Assembly (NCBI RefSeq): GCF_001042905.1
Contig: NZ_JYLB01000010.1
Span: 1-64,000 of the forward strand
Direction of reading: 5' to 3'
Length of the DNA stretch: 64,000 nucleotides
Origin: Pseudomonas lini
GTDB lineage: Bacteria > Pseudomonadota > Gammaproteobacteria > Pseudomonadales > Pseudomonadaceae
The notes below the pieces were generated by a model. It made no database searches. It had not been told where the DNA came from and was given only the letters and a program-made list of their open reading frames with translations. The position numbers were made by a program, and so were the translations under genes. Of the stretch, positions 25,566 through 34,417 are shown one piece after another. Position 1 is the first letter of the stretch, and each line of letters begins with the position of its first letter.

Positions 25566-26495
25566 TCAGTCCTCGAGCGCGCGAACCCGTTCGTGGCGTT
25601 GCTGCTCCTCAGGCTGGGCAGACGACTGCAGCGTGAAGTCAAAATCGATTTCGGCAAAACGCCCGCTCACGCCATGGGCCGCCGCACGCTGCGGATCATC
25701 GCTGAAGGTGATCTTGGCAATCAGCTCATCACGGGTGGCGTAGGCGAAATCGTCATGCAGGTACTGATCGCCGTCGAGGTTGATCTGGGTGGTCAGGTGG
25801 CGATGATCCGCTGCCGAAATAAAAAAGTGGATGTGCGCCGGCCGCTGACCATGACGGCCCAGTTGATCGAGCAATTGCTGGGTCGGACCGTCCGGCGGGC
25901 AGCCGTAGCCCGACGGCACGATGCTGCGAAAACGGTACCGGCCCTCGGCATCGGTGACGATACGACGACGCAGGTTGAATTCCGATTGAGTGGTATCGAA
26001 GTACGAATAAGTGCCGCCGGTGTTGGCGTGCCAGACATCCACCACCGCACCGGCCAACGGTTCGCCGTCGGTATTCTTGACCTGGCCCTGCATGAACAGC
26101 ACCACACCCGGATCGACGCCGTCATCCAGCCGCGCTTCGCCTTCCGATAGTGGCGCACCCGCCACATACAGCGGCCCTTCGATGGTCCGCGGTGTGCCGC
26201 CGGCTTTGCCGGCCTGCTCGTCTTCGGCGTCCATCAGCAGGTCGAGGTAATGCTCCAGACCGAGCCCGGCCACCACCAACCCGGCCTCTTGACGCGCGCC
26301 CAGCACGTTGAGGTAGTTGACGGCTTTCCAGAACTCTTCCGGGGTCACGGCCAGGTCTTCGATGATGTTCACCGAATCGCGCAGGATCCGGTAAATCAGC
26401 GCCTTGACCCGCGGATCGCCGGCTTCGTTATGCAGACCGCTGGCGTCTTCGAGAAACTTCTGGGCACTGGCAGTGTGGGAAATCTTGACGTTCAT
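25566..26495 (-). CDS. catA: CatA, catechol 1,2-dioxygenase
   Basis: A 309-residue intradiol dioxygenase cleaving catechol to cis,cis-muconate with non-heme Fe(III). The iron ligands are recognisable: Tyr in GGTYSYFD, Tyr in SGYGCP, and the two His of RPAHIHFF, with the conserved Arg in FNLRRR. The N-terminal helical dimer domain (about 1-100) is complete. It is the third gene of catBCA, 55 bases after catC. GAGG lies before the ATG. Confidence 0.97.
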   Translation of the reverse strand: MNVKISHTASAQKFLEDASGLHNEAGDPRVKALIYRILRDSVNIIEDLAVTPEEFWKAVNYLNVLGARQEAGLVVAGLGLEHYLDLLMDAEDEQAGKAGGTPRTIEGPLYVAGAPLSEGEARLDDGVDPGVVLFMQGQVKNTDGEPLAGAVVDVWHANTGGTYSYFDTTQSEFNLRRRIVTDAEGRYRFRSIVPSGYGCPPDGPTQQLLDQLGRHGQRPAHIHFFISAADHRHLTTQINLDGDQYLHDDFAYATRDELIAKITFSDDPQRAAAHGVSGRFAEIDFDFTLQSSAQPEEQQRHERVRALED

Positions 26496-26550
26496 TTTGG
26501 TGGGTTCCTCATCTTGTCATTATTAGCGTAGCGAACTGAACAGGCTGGGT

Positions 26551-26841
26551 TCAGCGGTCATCCTCGCGAATGGAAGAAGGATGCCGGCACAGCGCGTTGA
26601 CCTCGATGGCCATGTACGGGTACAGCGGCAATTGCATCAGCAGGTCGTGCAGTTCCTGAACGCTGTCGACATCGAACACGCTGTAATTGGCATAGAGCCC
26701 GGCGATGCGCCACAGATGACGCCACTTGCCTTGCTCTTGCAGGCGCTGGGCCAGGGCTTTTTCGTCGGCCTTGAGCTGAGCGGCGCGTTCCGGGTTCATG
26801 TCGACCGGTAAATTCACAGTCATTTTTACGTGAAACAGCAT
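26551..26841 (-). CDS. catC: CatC, muconolactone isomerase
   Basis: A 96-residue isomerase converting muconolactone to 3-oxoadipate enol-lactone. The family pattern MLFHVKMTVNLPVDM at the start and LWRIAGLYANYSVFDVDS in the middle is clear, and the length is standard for this decameric enzyme. The ATG used is preceded by GAGGAGG. The frame extends upstream into catB without support. It begins 10 bases after catB. Confidence 0.97.
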   Translation of the reverse strand: MLFHVKMTVNLPVDMNPERAAQLKADEKALAQRLQEQGKWRHLWRIAGLYANYSVFDVDSVQELHDLLMQLPLYPYMAIEVNALCRHPSSIREDDR

Positions 26842-26851
26842 GATGCCCTCC

Positions 26852-28012
26852 TCAGGCGTGATGAACGGCAGTGGATGTGGCAGTGGATATTTTGTCCCGA
26901 CGGAAAAACGCGAGGCGCTCTTCATCCAGAGTCAGGCCCAATCCGGGTGTTTGCGGGACGTGCAGTTGGAAATCGCGGTAGACCAATGGCTCGCTGAGGA
27001 TGTCTTCGGTGAGCAGCAGCGGGCCGAACAACTCGGTGTCCCAGCCCAGTGTGTTCAGCGTGACAAAGGCATGGGCCGAGGCCAGCGTGCCGATACCGCC
27101 TTCGAGCATGGTGCCGCCGTACAGGCCAATACCGGCCGCCTCGGCAATCGCGGCGGTTCGCAGCACGGCGCGTGGGCCGCCGTTCTTGGCGATTTTCAGG
27201 GCGAATACCGAAGCGGCGCCTTCGCGGGCCAAGTTGAAAGCATCTTCCACGCACTCGATGGATTCATCGGCCATGATCGGCGCCGGGCTCACGGTATTCA
27301 GGCGCACCATGCCGGCGCGGTTATTGCGCGAGATCGGTTGTTCGATCAGGTCGATGCCGTTGCTTCCGAGGATCCGGCAGGCGCGCAACGCGACCGCTTC
27401 GTCCCAGGCCTGATTGACATCGACCCGCACGCTGGCGCGATCGCCCAGCGCCTTTTTGATCGCAATGACGTGGGCAAGGTCGCGGTTGACCTCGCCTGCG
27501 CCGATTTTCAGCTTGAAGATCCGATGGCGACGCAGGTCGAGCATTTTTTCCGCTTCGGCGATGTCCTTGGCGGTGTCGCCGCTGGCCAGGGTCCAGGCCA
27601 CCGGCAGTGCATCGCGAACGCGGCCACCCAACAGTTCGCTGACCGGCAGGCCCAGGCGCTTGCCTTGGGCGTCGAGCAAGGCGCTTTCGATACCTGATTT
27701 GGCGAAGGTGTTGCCACGAATGCTGCGCTCCAGGCGCAACATCGCGGCATTCACATTGCTGCTGTCCTGGCCAAGCAGCAATGGGGCGAAGTGTTTATCG
27801 ATATTGGTCTTGATGCTGTCCGGGCTTTCGTTGCCATAGGCCAGACCGCCAATGGTGGTCGATTCACCGACCCCTTCAATGCCGTCGGCACAGCGCACAC
27901 GAATGATCACCAGGGTTTGGTTCTGCATGGTGTGCATCGCCAGCTTGTGCGGGCGGATGGTCGGCAGATCGACGATGATCGTCTCGATCGATTCAATGGC
28001 AGTTGCACGCAT
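26852..28012 (-). CDS. catB: CatB, muconate cycloisomerase
   Basis: A 386-residue enolase-superfamily enzyme turning cis,cis-muconate into muconolactone with Mn2+. The catalytic Lys lies in FKLKIGAG and the second Lys in FALKIAKNGG. Metal ligands are in VDVNQAWD, LIEQP and MADESI. The start at MRATAIESIETIIVDLP is judged by family alignment; the ribosome site is modest, and the frame runs 43 codons upstream through the control region. It is divergent from catR across a 127-base gap. Confidence 0.96.
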   Translation of the reverse strand: MRATAIESIETIIVDLPTIRPHKLAMHTMQNQTLVIIRVRCADGIEGVGESTTIGGLAYGNESPDSIKTNIDKHFAPLLLGQDSSNVNAAMLRLERSIRGNTFAKSGIESALLDAQGKRLGLPVSELLGGRVRDALPVAWTLASGDTAKDIAEAEKMLDLRRHRIFKLKIGAGEVNRDLAHVIAIKKALGDRASVRVDVNQAWDEAVALRACRILGSNGIDLIEQPISRNNRAGMVRLNTVSPAPIMADESIECVEDAFNLAREGAASVFALKIAKNGGPRAVLRTAAIAEAAGIGLYGGTMLEGGIGTLASAHAFVTLNTLGWDTELFGPLLLTEDILSEPLVYRDFQLHVPQTPGLGLTLDEERLAFFRRDKISTATSTAVHHA

Positions 28013-28098
28013 GTCGATACCCGTCAGGTTCTTAAAGTTCTGGAACGGATTCTCATACGGCTTTTTCCGGGCGGCCAATATAGAATTGGTCTGGCTCG

Positions 28099-28113
28099 AT
28101 ACCTTAAAGGTAT
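28099..28113. promoter_or_regulatory. CatR recognition box between catR and catB
   Basis: ATACCTTAAAGGTAT is a perfect palindrome in the form ATAC-N7-GTAT and contains the LysR-type T-N11-A core. It lies 26 bases before the catR ATG and 87 before catB, as expected for autorepression of catR and muconate-dependent activation of catBCA. Confidence 0.85.
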
Positions 28114-28139
28114 TTAACAGCTCGACGTCTGGAGGCTCC

Positions 28140-29030
28140 ATGGAACTGCGTCACCTGCGGTATTTTCAGGTGTTGGCTCAAACCCTCAACTTCACCCGCG
28201 CCGCCGAACTGCTGCACATCGCCCAACCGCCGCTGAGCCGGCAGATTCAGCAGCTGGAAGATGAACTCGGGGTGCTTCTGCTGGAGCGCGGCCGACCGCT
28301 GAAGCTGACCGACGCCGGGCGGTTTTTCCATGAACATTCCACCGCCCTGCTCGAACAGTTGAGCAAGGTGTGCGACAACACACGACGGATTGGTTTGGGC
28401 GAAAAGACCTGGCTGGGCATCGGCTTTGCGCCATCGACCCTCTATGGCGTGCTACCGGAACTGATTCGCCGATTGCGCAGCGGTGAGCCGCTGGCGCTTG
28501 AGTTGGGGCTCTCGGAAATGACCACGTTGCAGCAGGTGCAGGCGCTCAAGGCCGGGCGCATCGACATTGGTTTCGGACGAATCCGCATTGACGACCCGGC
28601 GATCATCCAGACTGTTTTGACTGAAGACCGACTGGTCGCCGCCCTCCCCGCCGGCCATCCATTACTGGCCGGACCGATCAGCCTTCGTGAACTGGCAAAA
28701 GAACCCTTCGTGCTCTACCCCGGCAACCCGCGGCCCAGCTACGCCGATCATGTGATCGCGTTGTTTGAATCCTATGGCGTACACATCAACGTGGCGCAAT
28801 GGACCAACGAGCTGCAAACAGCAATCGGTCTGGTGGGGGCGGGAATCGGGGTGACGTTGGTGCCGGCCTCAGTGCAGTTGCTGCACCGCGACGACATTGG
28901 CTTCACCCCGGTGCTGGAAGACAACGCCACCTCGCCGATCATCCTCAGCAGGCGCGTGGGCGATGTATCGCCGGGGTTGAATCATTGTTTGCAGATGATT
29001 GATGAACTGCTGCCGCGCGACATGCTCTAG
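28140..29030 (+). CDS. catR: CatR, LysR-type activator of catBCA
   Basis: A 296-residue LysR-type regulator. The winged helix-turn-helix is at residues 1-60 (MELRHLRYFQVLAQTLNFTRAAELLHI, then PPLSRQIQQLEDELG), followed by the periplasmic-binding-like effector domain for cis,cis-muconate. GGAGG lies five bases before the ATG. The name rests on strong context: divergent position to catB and the ATAC-N7-GTAT box. It is close in sequence type to BenM. Confidence 0.92.
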   Translation: MELRHLRYFQVLAQTLNFTRAAELLHIAQPPLSRQIQQLEDELGVLLLERGRPLKLTDAGRFFHEHSTALLEQLSKVCDNTRRIGLGEKTWLGIGFAPSTLYGVLPELIRRLRSGEPLALELGLSEMTTLQQVQALKAGRIDIGFGRIRIDDPAIIQTVLTEDRLVAALPAGHPLLAGPISLRELAKEPFVLYPGNPRPSYADHVIALFESYGVHINVAQWTNELQTAIGLVGAGIGVTLVPASVQLLHRDDIGFTPVLEDNATSPIILSRRVGDVSPGLNHCLQMIDELLPRDML

Positions 29031-29278
29031 GCCATTACCCCGGCGAAGGCTCGGCGCCCGGCGCGCATTTCTGTGCGAAGTTCGCCGATCAGGTTGGAAA
29101 TATCGCGGACACTGGTCAACTCGTCGGGCGACACGCCGGTGATCAACAGCTCAATCCGCCCGGTGCTGTGATCGAAGACCTTGATCCGCAACGTTTCATC
29201 GCGATTCACGGTGCACTCGCAGGACAGCGGTTTGAAACCGGACTCCACAATGCTGCAAAGCTGGGGAACTGGAACCAT
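29027..29278 (-). CDS. DUF1652-family small protein
   Basis: An 83-residue protein with the pattern of Pseudomonas DUF1652: an N-terminal LCSIVESGFKPLSCECTV, then a beta-rich middle (LRIKVFD, IELLITGVS) and a C-terminal helix ISNLIGELRTEMRAGR. Its stop overlaps the catR stop by four bases on the opposite strand. The start at 29278 has GAGG upstream; a longer form would add 13 residues. Function unknown. Confidence 0.75.
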   Translation of the reverse strand: MVPVPQLCSIVESGFKPLSCECTVNRDETLRIKVFDHSTGRIELLITGVSPDELTSVRDISNLIGELRTEMRAGRRAFAGVMA

Positions 29279-29356
29279 GGCGAGCGCCCTCGGGGACGGT
29301 TTTCCGATTGGATCCACTCAGCGTAGATCAACTTGCGCAACGCGCCAGCGAGTTTC

Positions 29357-29445
29357 GTAGGAGCTGGCGAAGCCTGCGATCTTTTGATCTTCGGCATTTT
29401 CGAACCGCTGAAAATCAAAAGATCGCAGCCTGCGGCAGCTCCTAC
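29357..29445. repeat. Inverted REP pair
   Basis: GTAGGAGCTGGCGAAGCCTG and a facing GCAGGCTGCGGCAGCTCC-class copy (read on the opposite strand) form a long hairpin between the DUF1652 gene and the deacetylase gene. Confidence 0.88.
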
Positions 29446-29475
29446 GCCGCTACACAGTCAATCGTCCGACATCAC

Positions 29476-30375
29476 TCAGTGGGTATCTGCGCCCCATAAC
29501 CAGTTCCAGATCCCTGGCAACTCAACCACCTCTGAACTGTCACGGACAGTACGCGCCATGGCCGCCCGCTGCAGCGCTGCCGTGTCGTCGTAAAACGCTT
29601 TCTGCGCCGTGACCAAACCTGTGGCATTGGCACTGTCGAGGAGGATTTGCAGGTATTCGCGGGTGTGTCGGGCGGTGTAGCGATTAAGGTCGTGAAAGGT
29701 CACCACCACCGGAATCACCCCGTCCACTGTCGGCAACTGGCCAAGAGCGATGCGCTCGCGGACTTCGGACAGTTGCCGCAGCATATTGGCCCGCCGACGG
29801 GGGCTGGCGTTGAAGCCCCAGATCTTGCCGTCATTGGCGCTCAGGTCGGTCAGCAGTACGTGCATGCCATGCTGTTGATAGGCCGCAAAGGTGCGCTTGT
29901 CGTAGTTCCAGAACGGCGGGCGCACCAGGGTCGGCGAGGCTTGGCTGATCGCGGCGATGTCTGCGCTGCCATCAGTGAGCGACTGTTCCAGTTCTTGCGT
30001 GTCCAAAGAACGATGGTTGGTGTGCCGGCGCGTGGCGGTGTGGAAGCCCAACAGGTGACCTTCGGCGTGTTCGCGACGCATGATTTGTCGACCCGTTTCA
30101 CTGCCACCCGCGCGTGAGTCACGGGTCTGCACGAAGAACACCGCTTTAATGTCGGGTTGCAGCGGATTGCGCGCGAGGCTATCGAGCACGGTGACGGTCG
30201 GGTTGTAAAAACCCGACGCGCTGGGCCCGTCGTCGAAGGTCAGCAGAAAGCGGATCGGCGCTTGCGTGCGCAGATTCTGTTGCGTCTGTGGCGTCATTTC
30301 AATGGGCGCGGCGATGCAGCCCAGCAGGCCGACTGCGATGGCGAACGCGGAGAAAACCTTGACCAACTGCTTCAT
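29476..30375 (-). CDS. Polysaccharide deacetylase-family lipoprotein
   Basis: A 299-residue NodB-like carbohydrate esterase with an N-terminal lipoprotein signal (LLGC, Cys20). Metal-site motifs are TFDDGPS (first catalytic Asp pair), GFHTATRRH with the His-x3/4-His type ligand pair, and a C-terminal VVTFHDLNR. It is likely exported and removes N- or O-acetyl groups from a cell-envelope or secreted glycan. It follows the orphan binding protein on the same strand after 170 bases with nothing notable between. Substrate unknown. Confidence 0.85.
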   Translation of the reverse strand: MKQLVKVFSAFAIAVGLLGCIAAPIEMTPQTQQNLRTQAPIRFLLTFDDGPSASGFYNPTVTVLDSLARNPLQPDIKAVFFVQTRDSRAGGSETGRQIMRREHAEGHLLGFHTATRRHTNHRSLDTQELEQSLTDGSADIAAISQASPTLVRPPFWNYDKRTFAAYQQHGMHVLLTDLSANDGKIWGFNASPRRRANMLRQLSEVRERIALGQLPTVDGVIPVVVTFHDLNRYTARHTREYLQILLDSANATGLVTAQKAFYDDTAALQRAAMARTVRDSSEVVELPGIWNWLWGADTH

Positions 30376-30544
30376 GTTTTGCCTTGGACCAGACCTTGCG
30401 GTCATCACGTTTAATGGCAATATTCCCTCGCCCATTCATCCCTCGACCGGCCCGCAGATCGCTGCGAGCCGAGGTTGGATAAGGGTACACAGTGTTTGGT
30501 TCCGGCGCCCGCTCCCGGACTCGCGTTATGCCTTCGATTTTCGG

Positions 30545-31492
30545 TTATTGCGCCAGCGCCTGCTGGAACGAGCTGTCGATAATCGGTGCCGTCGCCAGGG
30601 CGGCCGGCAATGCCTTGACCTTGAACAGGAAGTCCGCGGTGCTTTGCAGATCCGCCGCAGCTTGTTGATCCACCGGGCCGACGGTCATGTGCGCCTGGCG
30701 CAACCAATGACGTGACACGTTCTGATCAAGGTTGGCCTTTTTCGCCCAGAGATCGGCGTACTCGTCGGAGTGGGTGTCGACCCAGGCCCGGGCCTTTTTC
30801 AGGCGCCCCAGGAAGTCGGCAATGGCTTCGCGCTTGCTGTCGATCGAAGGCGTCGAAGCGGCGATGGCGCTCAGGCCGGGCATCAGGTTTTTGGCGGTGA
30901 GAATCGGCCGGGCGCCAGAGAATAGAATCTGCTGGGAAATGTAGGGTTCCCAGACCGGAAACGCGTCGATGCTGCCTTGGGGTAACGCAGCGGCTGCATC
31001 AATCGGCATCAGTTTGATGAAGTCGACGTAGTTATCCGGCAAATCGGCTTGCTCCAAGGCGCGCAGGGTCAGCTGCTGGCTCCAGGCGCCAGGCCAGTAA
31101 GCGACTTTCTTGCCCTTGAGATCGGCGACGGTCTTGACCGGCGAATCCTTGGGCACCAGCAAGGCGATGGTGTCCGGGTTCTGCCGCGACACGCCGATCA
31201 GCTTCACTGGCGCCTGTTTGGCGGCCAGAAACAGAAAACCTGAATCGCCGAGAAAACCCAGGTCCAATGCGCCGGTGTTCAGTGCTTCGGCCAACGGCGC
31301 AGCGGCCTGGAAGTGCTTCCAGTCGACGGTATAGGGCGCCCCTTGCAGCACACCCGAAGCCTCCACCGATGCGCGAATGTTGTAGTAGTTCTGATCGCCA
31401 ACGTGCAACACCACGGGGTCGGCACCGTAGGTCAAAGGCGCGGCAAACAGGGCGCTGGCCAACAGACCGCGCAGGTATTGGGAGAGATTCAT
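30545..31492 (-). CDS. Orphan SsuA/TauA-type ABC substrate-binding protein
   Basis: A 315-residue periplasmic protein with signal peptide cleaved after about Ala23 (APLTYGADP) and the NMT1/THI5-like fold used for sulfonates, nitrate and related ligands (LGFLGDSGFLFLAA, LVPKDSPVKTVADLKGKKVAYWPGAW, FPVWEPYISQQI). No permease or ATPase gene is adjacent, so it must use transporter parts encoded elsewhere. AGGAGCCCC precedes the ATG. An aliphatic sulfonate ligand is a guess. Confidence 0.82.
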   Translation of the reverse strand: MNLSQYLRGLLASALFAAPLTYGADPVVLHVGDQNYYNIRASVEASGVLQGAPYTVDWKHFQAAAPLAEALNTGALDLGFLGDSGFLFLAAKQAPVKLIGVSRQNPDTIALLVPKDSPVKTVADLKGKKVAYWPGAWSQQLTLRALEQADLPDNYVDFIKLMPIDAAAALPQGSIDAFPVWEPYISQQILFSGARPILTAKNLMPGLSAIAASTPSIDSKREAIADFLGRLKKARAWVDTHSDEYADLWAKKANLDQNVSRHWLRQAHMTVGPVDQQAAADLQSTADFLFKVKALPAALATAPIIDSSFQQALAQ

Positions 31493-31659
31493 TGGGGCTC
31501 CTGGAAGGTCATTTTTATAGACCATAACGCTCTTACAGGAGTAATTTTAAATTCTATTTATGCATAAGCTCATGACCGGGAACAGTGCGTGTTTACCCAG
31601 CAACAGTGGCTCGACAGACTGCATTTCCCGGTGCATTTCTCCCAGCGACACATTGCCTT

Positions 31660-31794
31660 ACCTGTGGGAGCCTGCTCGCGATGGCGGTGTAACTTCAGCG
31701 GATCAAAAGCAAAAGATCGCAGGCTGCGCCAGCTCCTACATTGGATAGCATTCCCCTGTAGGAGCTGCCGAAGGCTGCGATCTTTTGATCTTGC
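31660..31794. repeat. Composite REP cluster
   Basis: A GGGAGCCTGCTCGCGATGG half-REP of one class is followed by two facing GGAGCTGCCGAAGGCTGCGATC-class copies. It occupies the gap between the orphan binding protein and the 52-residue gene; nothing else is seen in 31493-31859 apart from the terminator below. Confidence 0.88.
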
Positions 31795-31810
31795 TTGCGG
31801 GTTTACCAAA

Positions 31811-31844
31811 CTAAAAGCCCCGTTATCCAAGGCGGGGCTTTTGG
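31811..31844. terminator. Intrinsic terminator after the 52-residue gene
   Basis: AAAAGCCCCG pairs with CGGGGCTTTT around a short loop. It lies just downstream of the minus-strand gene ending at 31860. Confidence 0.85.
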
Positions 31845-31859
31845 GTATGTACAAGCTGA

Positions 31860-32018
31860 TCAGGGCTTCAGCGGGCGTTCCTGGTCGCGGTCCGACAGCT
31901 CTTTACCGTCGTCGGGGTGCTTCCAGTCCGGCGTCGAACGCCTCTGCTGCTCAAGCTCTTCTTCCGTCGGTTCATCCACATCTTCATCCGGGTCCGGACG
32001 TTTTGGTTCAATGGCCAT
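31860..32018 (-). CDS. Very small acidic protein, 52 residues
   Basis: A 52-residue, highly charged and probably disordered protein: MAIEPKRPDPDEDVDEPTEE at the start, and TPDWKHPDDGKELSDRDQER near the end. It is short but well supported: GAGAGGTGAGC directly precedes the ATG and a strong terminator follows. Function unknown; low complexity makes homology hard to judge. Confidence 0.75.
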   Translation of the reverse strand: MAIEPKRPDPDEDVDEPTEEELEQQRRSTPDWKHPDDGKELSDRDQERPLKP

Positions 32019-32078
32019 GCTCACCTCTCTTCCTGAAGGGATCCTCTTTAAGCGTAGAACAGTTCCGCGTGTGACGAC

Positions 32079-32393
32079 TCAGAGCCACCACCGCAGCAAA
32101 AAGAAGAACCCCATGCTCAACAACATGCTGAGCAAGGTGTTGCGTGTGTAGAGCACAAGGCCCACGGCCACCAGCGAACTGATCAGGTACGGGTTATCCC
32201 ACTGCAGGTTCAGCTGCTTGTCGGGCATGAACACGATCGGCCCGCAGATCGCCGTGAGCATGCCCGGTACCGCGAAACCGAGGAATTGCCGGGCATTGCT
32301 GCTCAAGCGCACCGGCAACCGAGGTTCGAGAAATACGTAGCGGTTCAGGAATACCAGCAGGCCCATCCCGATAATCACAGCCCAGACCATCAT
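32079..32393 (-). CDS. azlD: AzlD-type small subunit of amino acid exporter
   Basis: A 104-residue membrane protein with about four helices and the AzlD pattern (IIGMGLLVFLNRYVFLEP, FLGFAVPGMLTAICGPI, SSLVAVGLVLYTRNTLLSMLLSM). With AzlC it exports branched-chain amino acids or analogues. The start overlaps the azlC stop (ATGA). A longer upstream frame runs antiphase through azlC and is not used. Confidence 0.9.
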   Translation of the reverse strand: MMVWAVIIGMGLLVFLNRYVFLEPRLPVRLSSNARQFLGFAVPGMLTAICGPIVFMPDKQLNLQWDNPYLISSLVAVGLVLYTRNTLLSMLLSMGFFFLLRWWL

Positions 32394-33088
32394 GTGCGCC
32401 CCACATAGAGTTTGTTGCAGATAAAGCCTGCGGTCATGCCCGCCAACCCCGACAGCACCAGCGCCGAGCCCCATTGCCAATAGCTGAACAGCACTGAACA
32501 GAACAGTGAGACCGCCACGCAAACCACTGTCGGAACGTTGCGCACCACTGGCGTGATCAAGGCGATAAAGGTCGCCGCGATGGAGAAGTCCAGCCCCAGG
32601 TGTTCAAGGCCCGGAATGCTGCTGCCCAGCACAATGCCCGCCAGGGTGAAGAGGTTCCACGCGATGTAAAACGTCAGGCCCACGCCCAAGGCGTACCAAC
32701 GATTGAACTGCTGTTTGTCATGCTGGCTGGTCAGGGCGAACAACTCGTCGGTGAGCAAAAAGCCCAGCCCCACACGCCAGCGGCCCGGCAACGGGGAAAT
32801 CACTGAACGCATGCTCATTCCGTAAAGCAAATGCTGGGAGGTCAGCAGCAACGTGGTCAACAGAATCGAAAAGACCCCGGCGCCGCCCTTGAGCATGCCG
32901 ATGGCGACCAATTGAGCCGCGCCGGCAAACACGATGCTCGACAGCCCCTGGCCTTGCAGCGGTGTGAGATTGGCCTCGATGGCCATGGAACCGGCCAGCA
33001 GCCCCCAAGGCGCGGTCGCCAGGGACAACGGCATGATGGCCGCGGCACCGCGAAGGAATGCACTGCGCGGCATGAGTGAGTTGGACAT
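32390..33088 (-). CDS. azlC: AzlC-type branched-chain amino acid exporter subunit
   Basis: A 232-residue protein with about six to eight membrane segments and the AzlC/YgaZ pattern (PWGLLAGSMAIEANLTPLQGQGLSSIVFAGAAQLVAIGML, LLYGMSMR, DELFALTSQ). It forms the exporter with AzlD, which it overlaps by four bases. A second ATG at codon 6 is a possible alternative start. Confidence 0.92.
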   Translation of the reverse strand: MSNSLMPRSAFLRGAAAIMPLSLATAPWGLLAGSMAIEANLTPLQGQGLSSIVFAGAAQLVAIGMLKGGAGVFSILLTTLLLTSQHLLYGMSMRSVISPLPGRWRVGLGFLLTDELFALTSQHDKQQFNRWYALGVGLTFYIAWNLFTLAGIVLGSSIPGLEHLGLDFSIAATFIALITPVVRNVPTVVCVAVSLFCSVLFSYWQWGSALVLSGLAGMTAGFICNKLYVGRT

Positions 33089-33191
33089 AACGCTCTACAA
33101 CCAGGGAAAGACCCCAGACTGTGCCAGCAGTCGCGGTGGATGGCTTGAACAATCTTGCGCACTTGCACGCAACCGGTACTGATTTTCGAGA

Positions 33192-33220
33192 TTGACAAAC
33201 GTCGCGCCGACTTTTAAAAC
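33192..33220 (+). promoter_or_regulatory. Sigma-70-type promoter upstream of the dapA-like gene
   Basis: TTGACA, a 17-base spacer and TAAAAC form a good -35/-10 pair on the plus strand between azlC and the DapA-like gene. Confidence 0.65.
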
Positions 33221-33249
33221 TGAGCACCTCATTCAGGGTGTAAGCAATC

Positions 33250-33354
33250 ATGTCCGCAACCTTCAACCTCAACACTGTCGTCATTGGCTTGAATGCCAAG
33301 GCGCAAGGTTGCGTTGCGCACGCCCTTAAATCGAAGAAACAGTCGCTCATGTGA
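33250..33354 (+). CDS. Possible 34-residue leader peptide
   Basis: A short frame (MSATFNLNTVVIGLNAKAQG then CVAHALKSKKQSLM) begins 30 bases after a good promoter. It is followed at 33366-33392 by a hairpin (TGTCCCGTCA / TGACAGGACA, one mismatch) and then by the DapA-like gene. The ribosome site (AGGG) is weak and distant. It could be a leader or a chance frame; conservation would decide. Confidence 0.3.
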   Translation: MSATFNLNTVVIGLNAKAQGCVAHALKSKKQSLM

Positions 33355-33481
33355 CCGGGGCGCGCTGTCCCGTCAGATGAGCTGACAGGACATTGAGCGC
33401 GGCGGACACTCCCTCCTTCTTGCTGACTTCCTTCTACGCTTCTGACGGTGACGAAATCGGTCAACCTTCAGGAGAAAGTGC

Positions 33482-34357
33482 ATGTCATCGTTTCAAGGTA
33501 TCTGGGTTCCCATCGTTACGCCGTTTCACCATGGCGCGATCGACTTCGACGGGTTGCGGCGGCTGGTCAGTCATCTGCTGGAAAAAGGCGTCGATGGCAT
33601 TGTGGTCTGCGGCACCACCGGGGAAGCCGCAGCGCTGGGCAACCATGAGCAGCTGGCGGTGCTCGATGCGGTGCTGGAACTGGTTCCGCCAGAACGTGTG
33701 GTCATGGGCCTGGCCGGCAACAATCTTGCCGAATTGCTGACATTTCAAAGCGAAATCCTCAAACGTTCTCTGGCGGGTTTGCTGGTTCCACCGCCGTACT
33801 ACATCCGCCCCTCCCAGGCCGGCCTCGAAGCTTTTTTCAAGACCGTCGCCGATGCGTCCAGCGTCCCGGTCATTCTCTACGACATTCCCTATCGCACCGG
33901 CATAGCCTTCGAACAGGCGACCTTGCTGCGGATCGTCGCCCATGAGCGGATCGTCGCGATCAAGGACTGCGGCGGCAATCCAGCCACCACCCTTGCGCTG
34001 CTCTCCAGCGGCAAAGTCGACGTGCTGTGCGGTGAAGACCACCAGATCTTCGGCGCTTTGTGTCTGGGTGCCAAAGGCGCGATTGCTGCATCGGCTCATG
34101 TTCATCCCGAGCTGTTCGTGACGCTGTATCAACAGATCCGCGACAACCGGTTAGCGGCCGGTCGGACGACCTTCTTCAAGTTGCTGCCGCTGATTCACAG
34201 CCTGTTCATCGAGCCCAATCCCGCGCCGGTGAAAACTGCCCTGGCCCTTGAAGGGTTGATCCACGACGAGCTGCGCGCGCCGATGCAATGCAGCAGCGAA
34301 GCCACGGCGGTGCGTTTGAAAGAAGTATTGGCAGTGCTCGAAAACAGCAATCGATAG
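33482..34357 (+). CDS. DapA-family lyase/aldolase
   Basis: A 291-residue TIM-barrel enzyme of the dihydrodipicolinate synthase/N-acetylneuraminate lyase family. The GTTGE motif (residues about 45-49), the Tyr of LYDIPYRTG and the Schiff-base Lys in AIKDCGG are present. True DapA usually shows NVPxRT and GIKEATG, and the differences here suggest a paralogue with another keto-acid substrate. AGGAG lies before the ATG. It is preceded by a possible leader and hairpin and followed by an unrelated DUF2784 gene. Confidence 0.88.
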   Translation: MSSFQGIWVPIVTPFHHGAIDFDGLRRLVSHLLEKGVDGIVVCGTTGEAAALGNHEQLAVLDAVLELVPPERVVMGLAGNNLAELLTFQSEILKRSLAGLLVPPPYYIRPSQAGLEAFFKTVADASSVPVILYDIPYRTGIAFEQATLLRIVAHERIVAIKDCGGNPATTLALLSSGKVDVLCGEDHQIFGALCLGAKGAIAASAHVHPELFVTLYQQIRDNRLAAGRTTFFKLLPLIHSLFIEPNPAPVKTALALEGLIHDELRAPMQCSSEATAVRLKEVLAVLENSNR

Positions 34358-34417
34358 AGCACACGCGCCCAGCCCGAGTACCATGGAGCGATTCACATAA
34401 CGCGTCAGGGAATCGAC

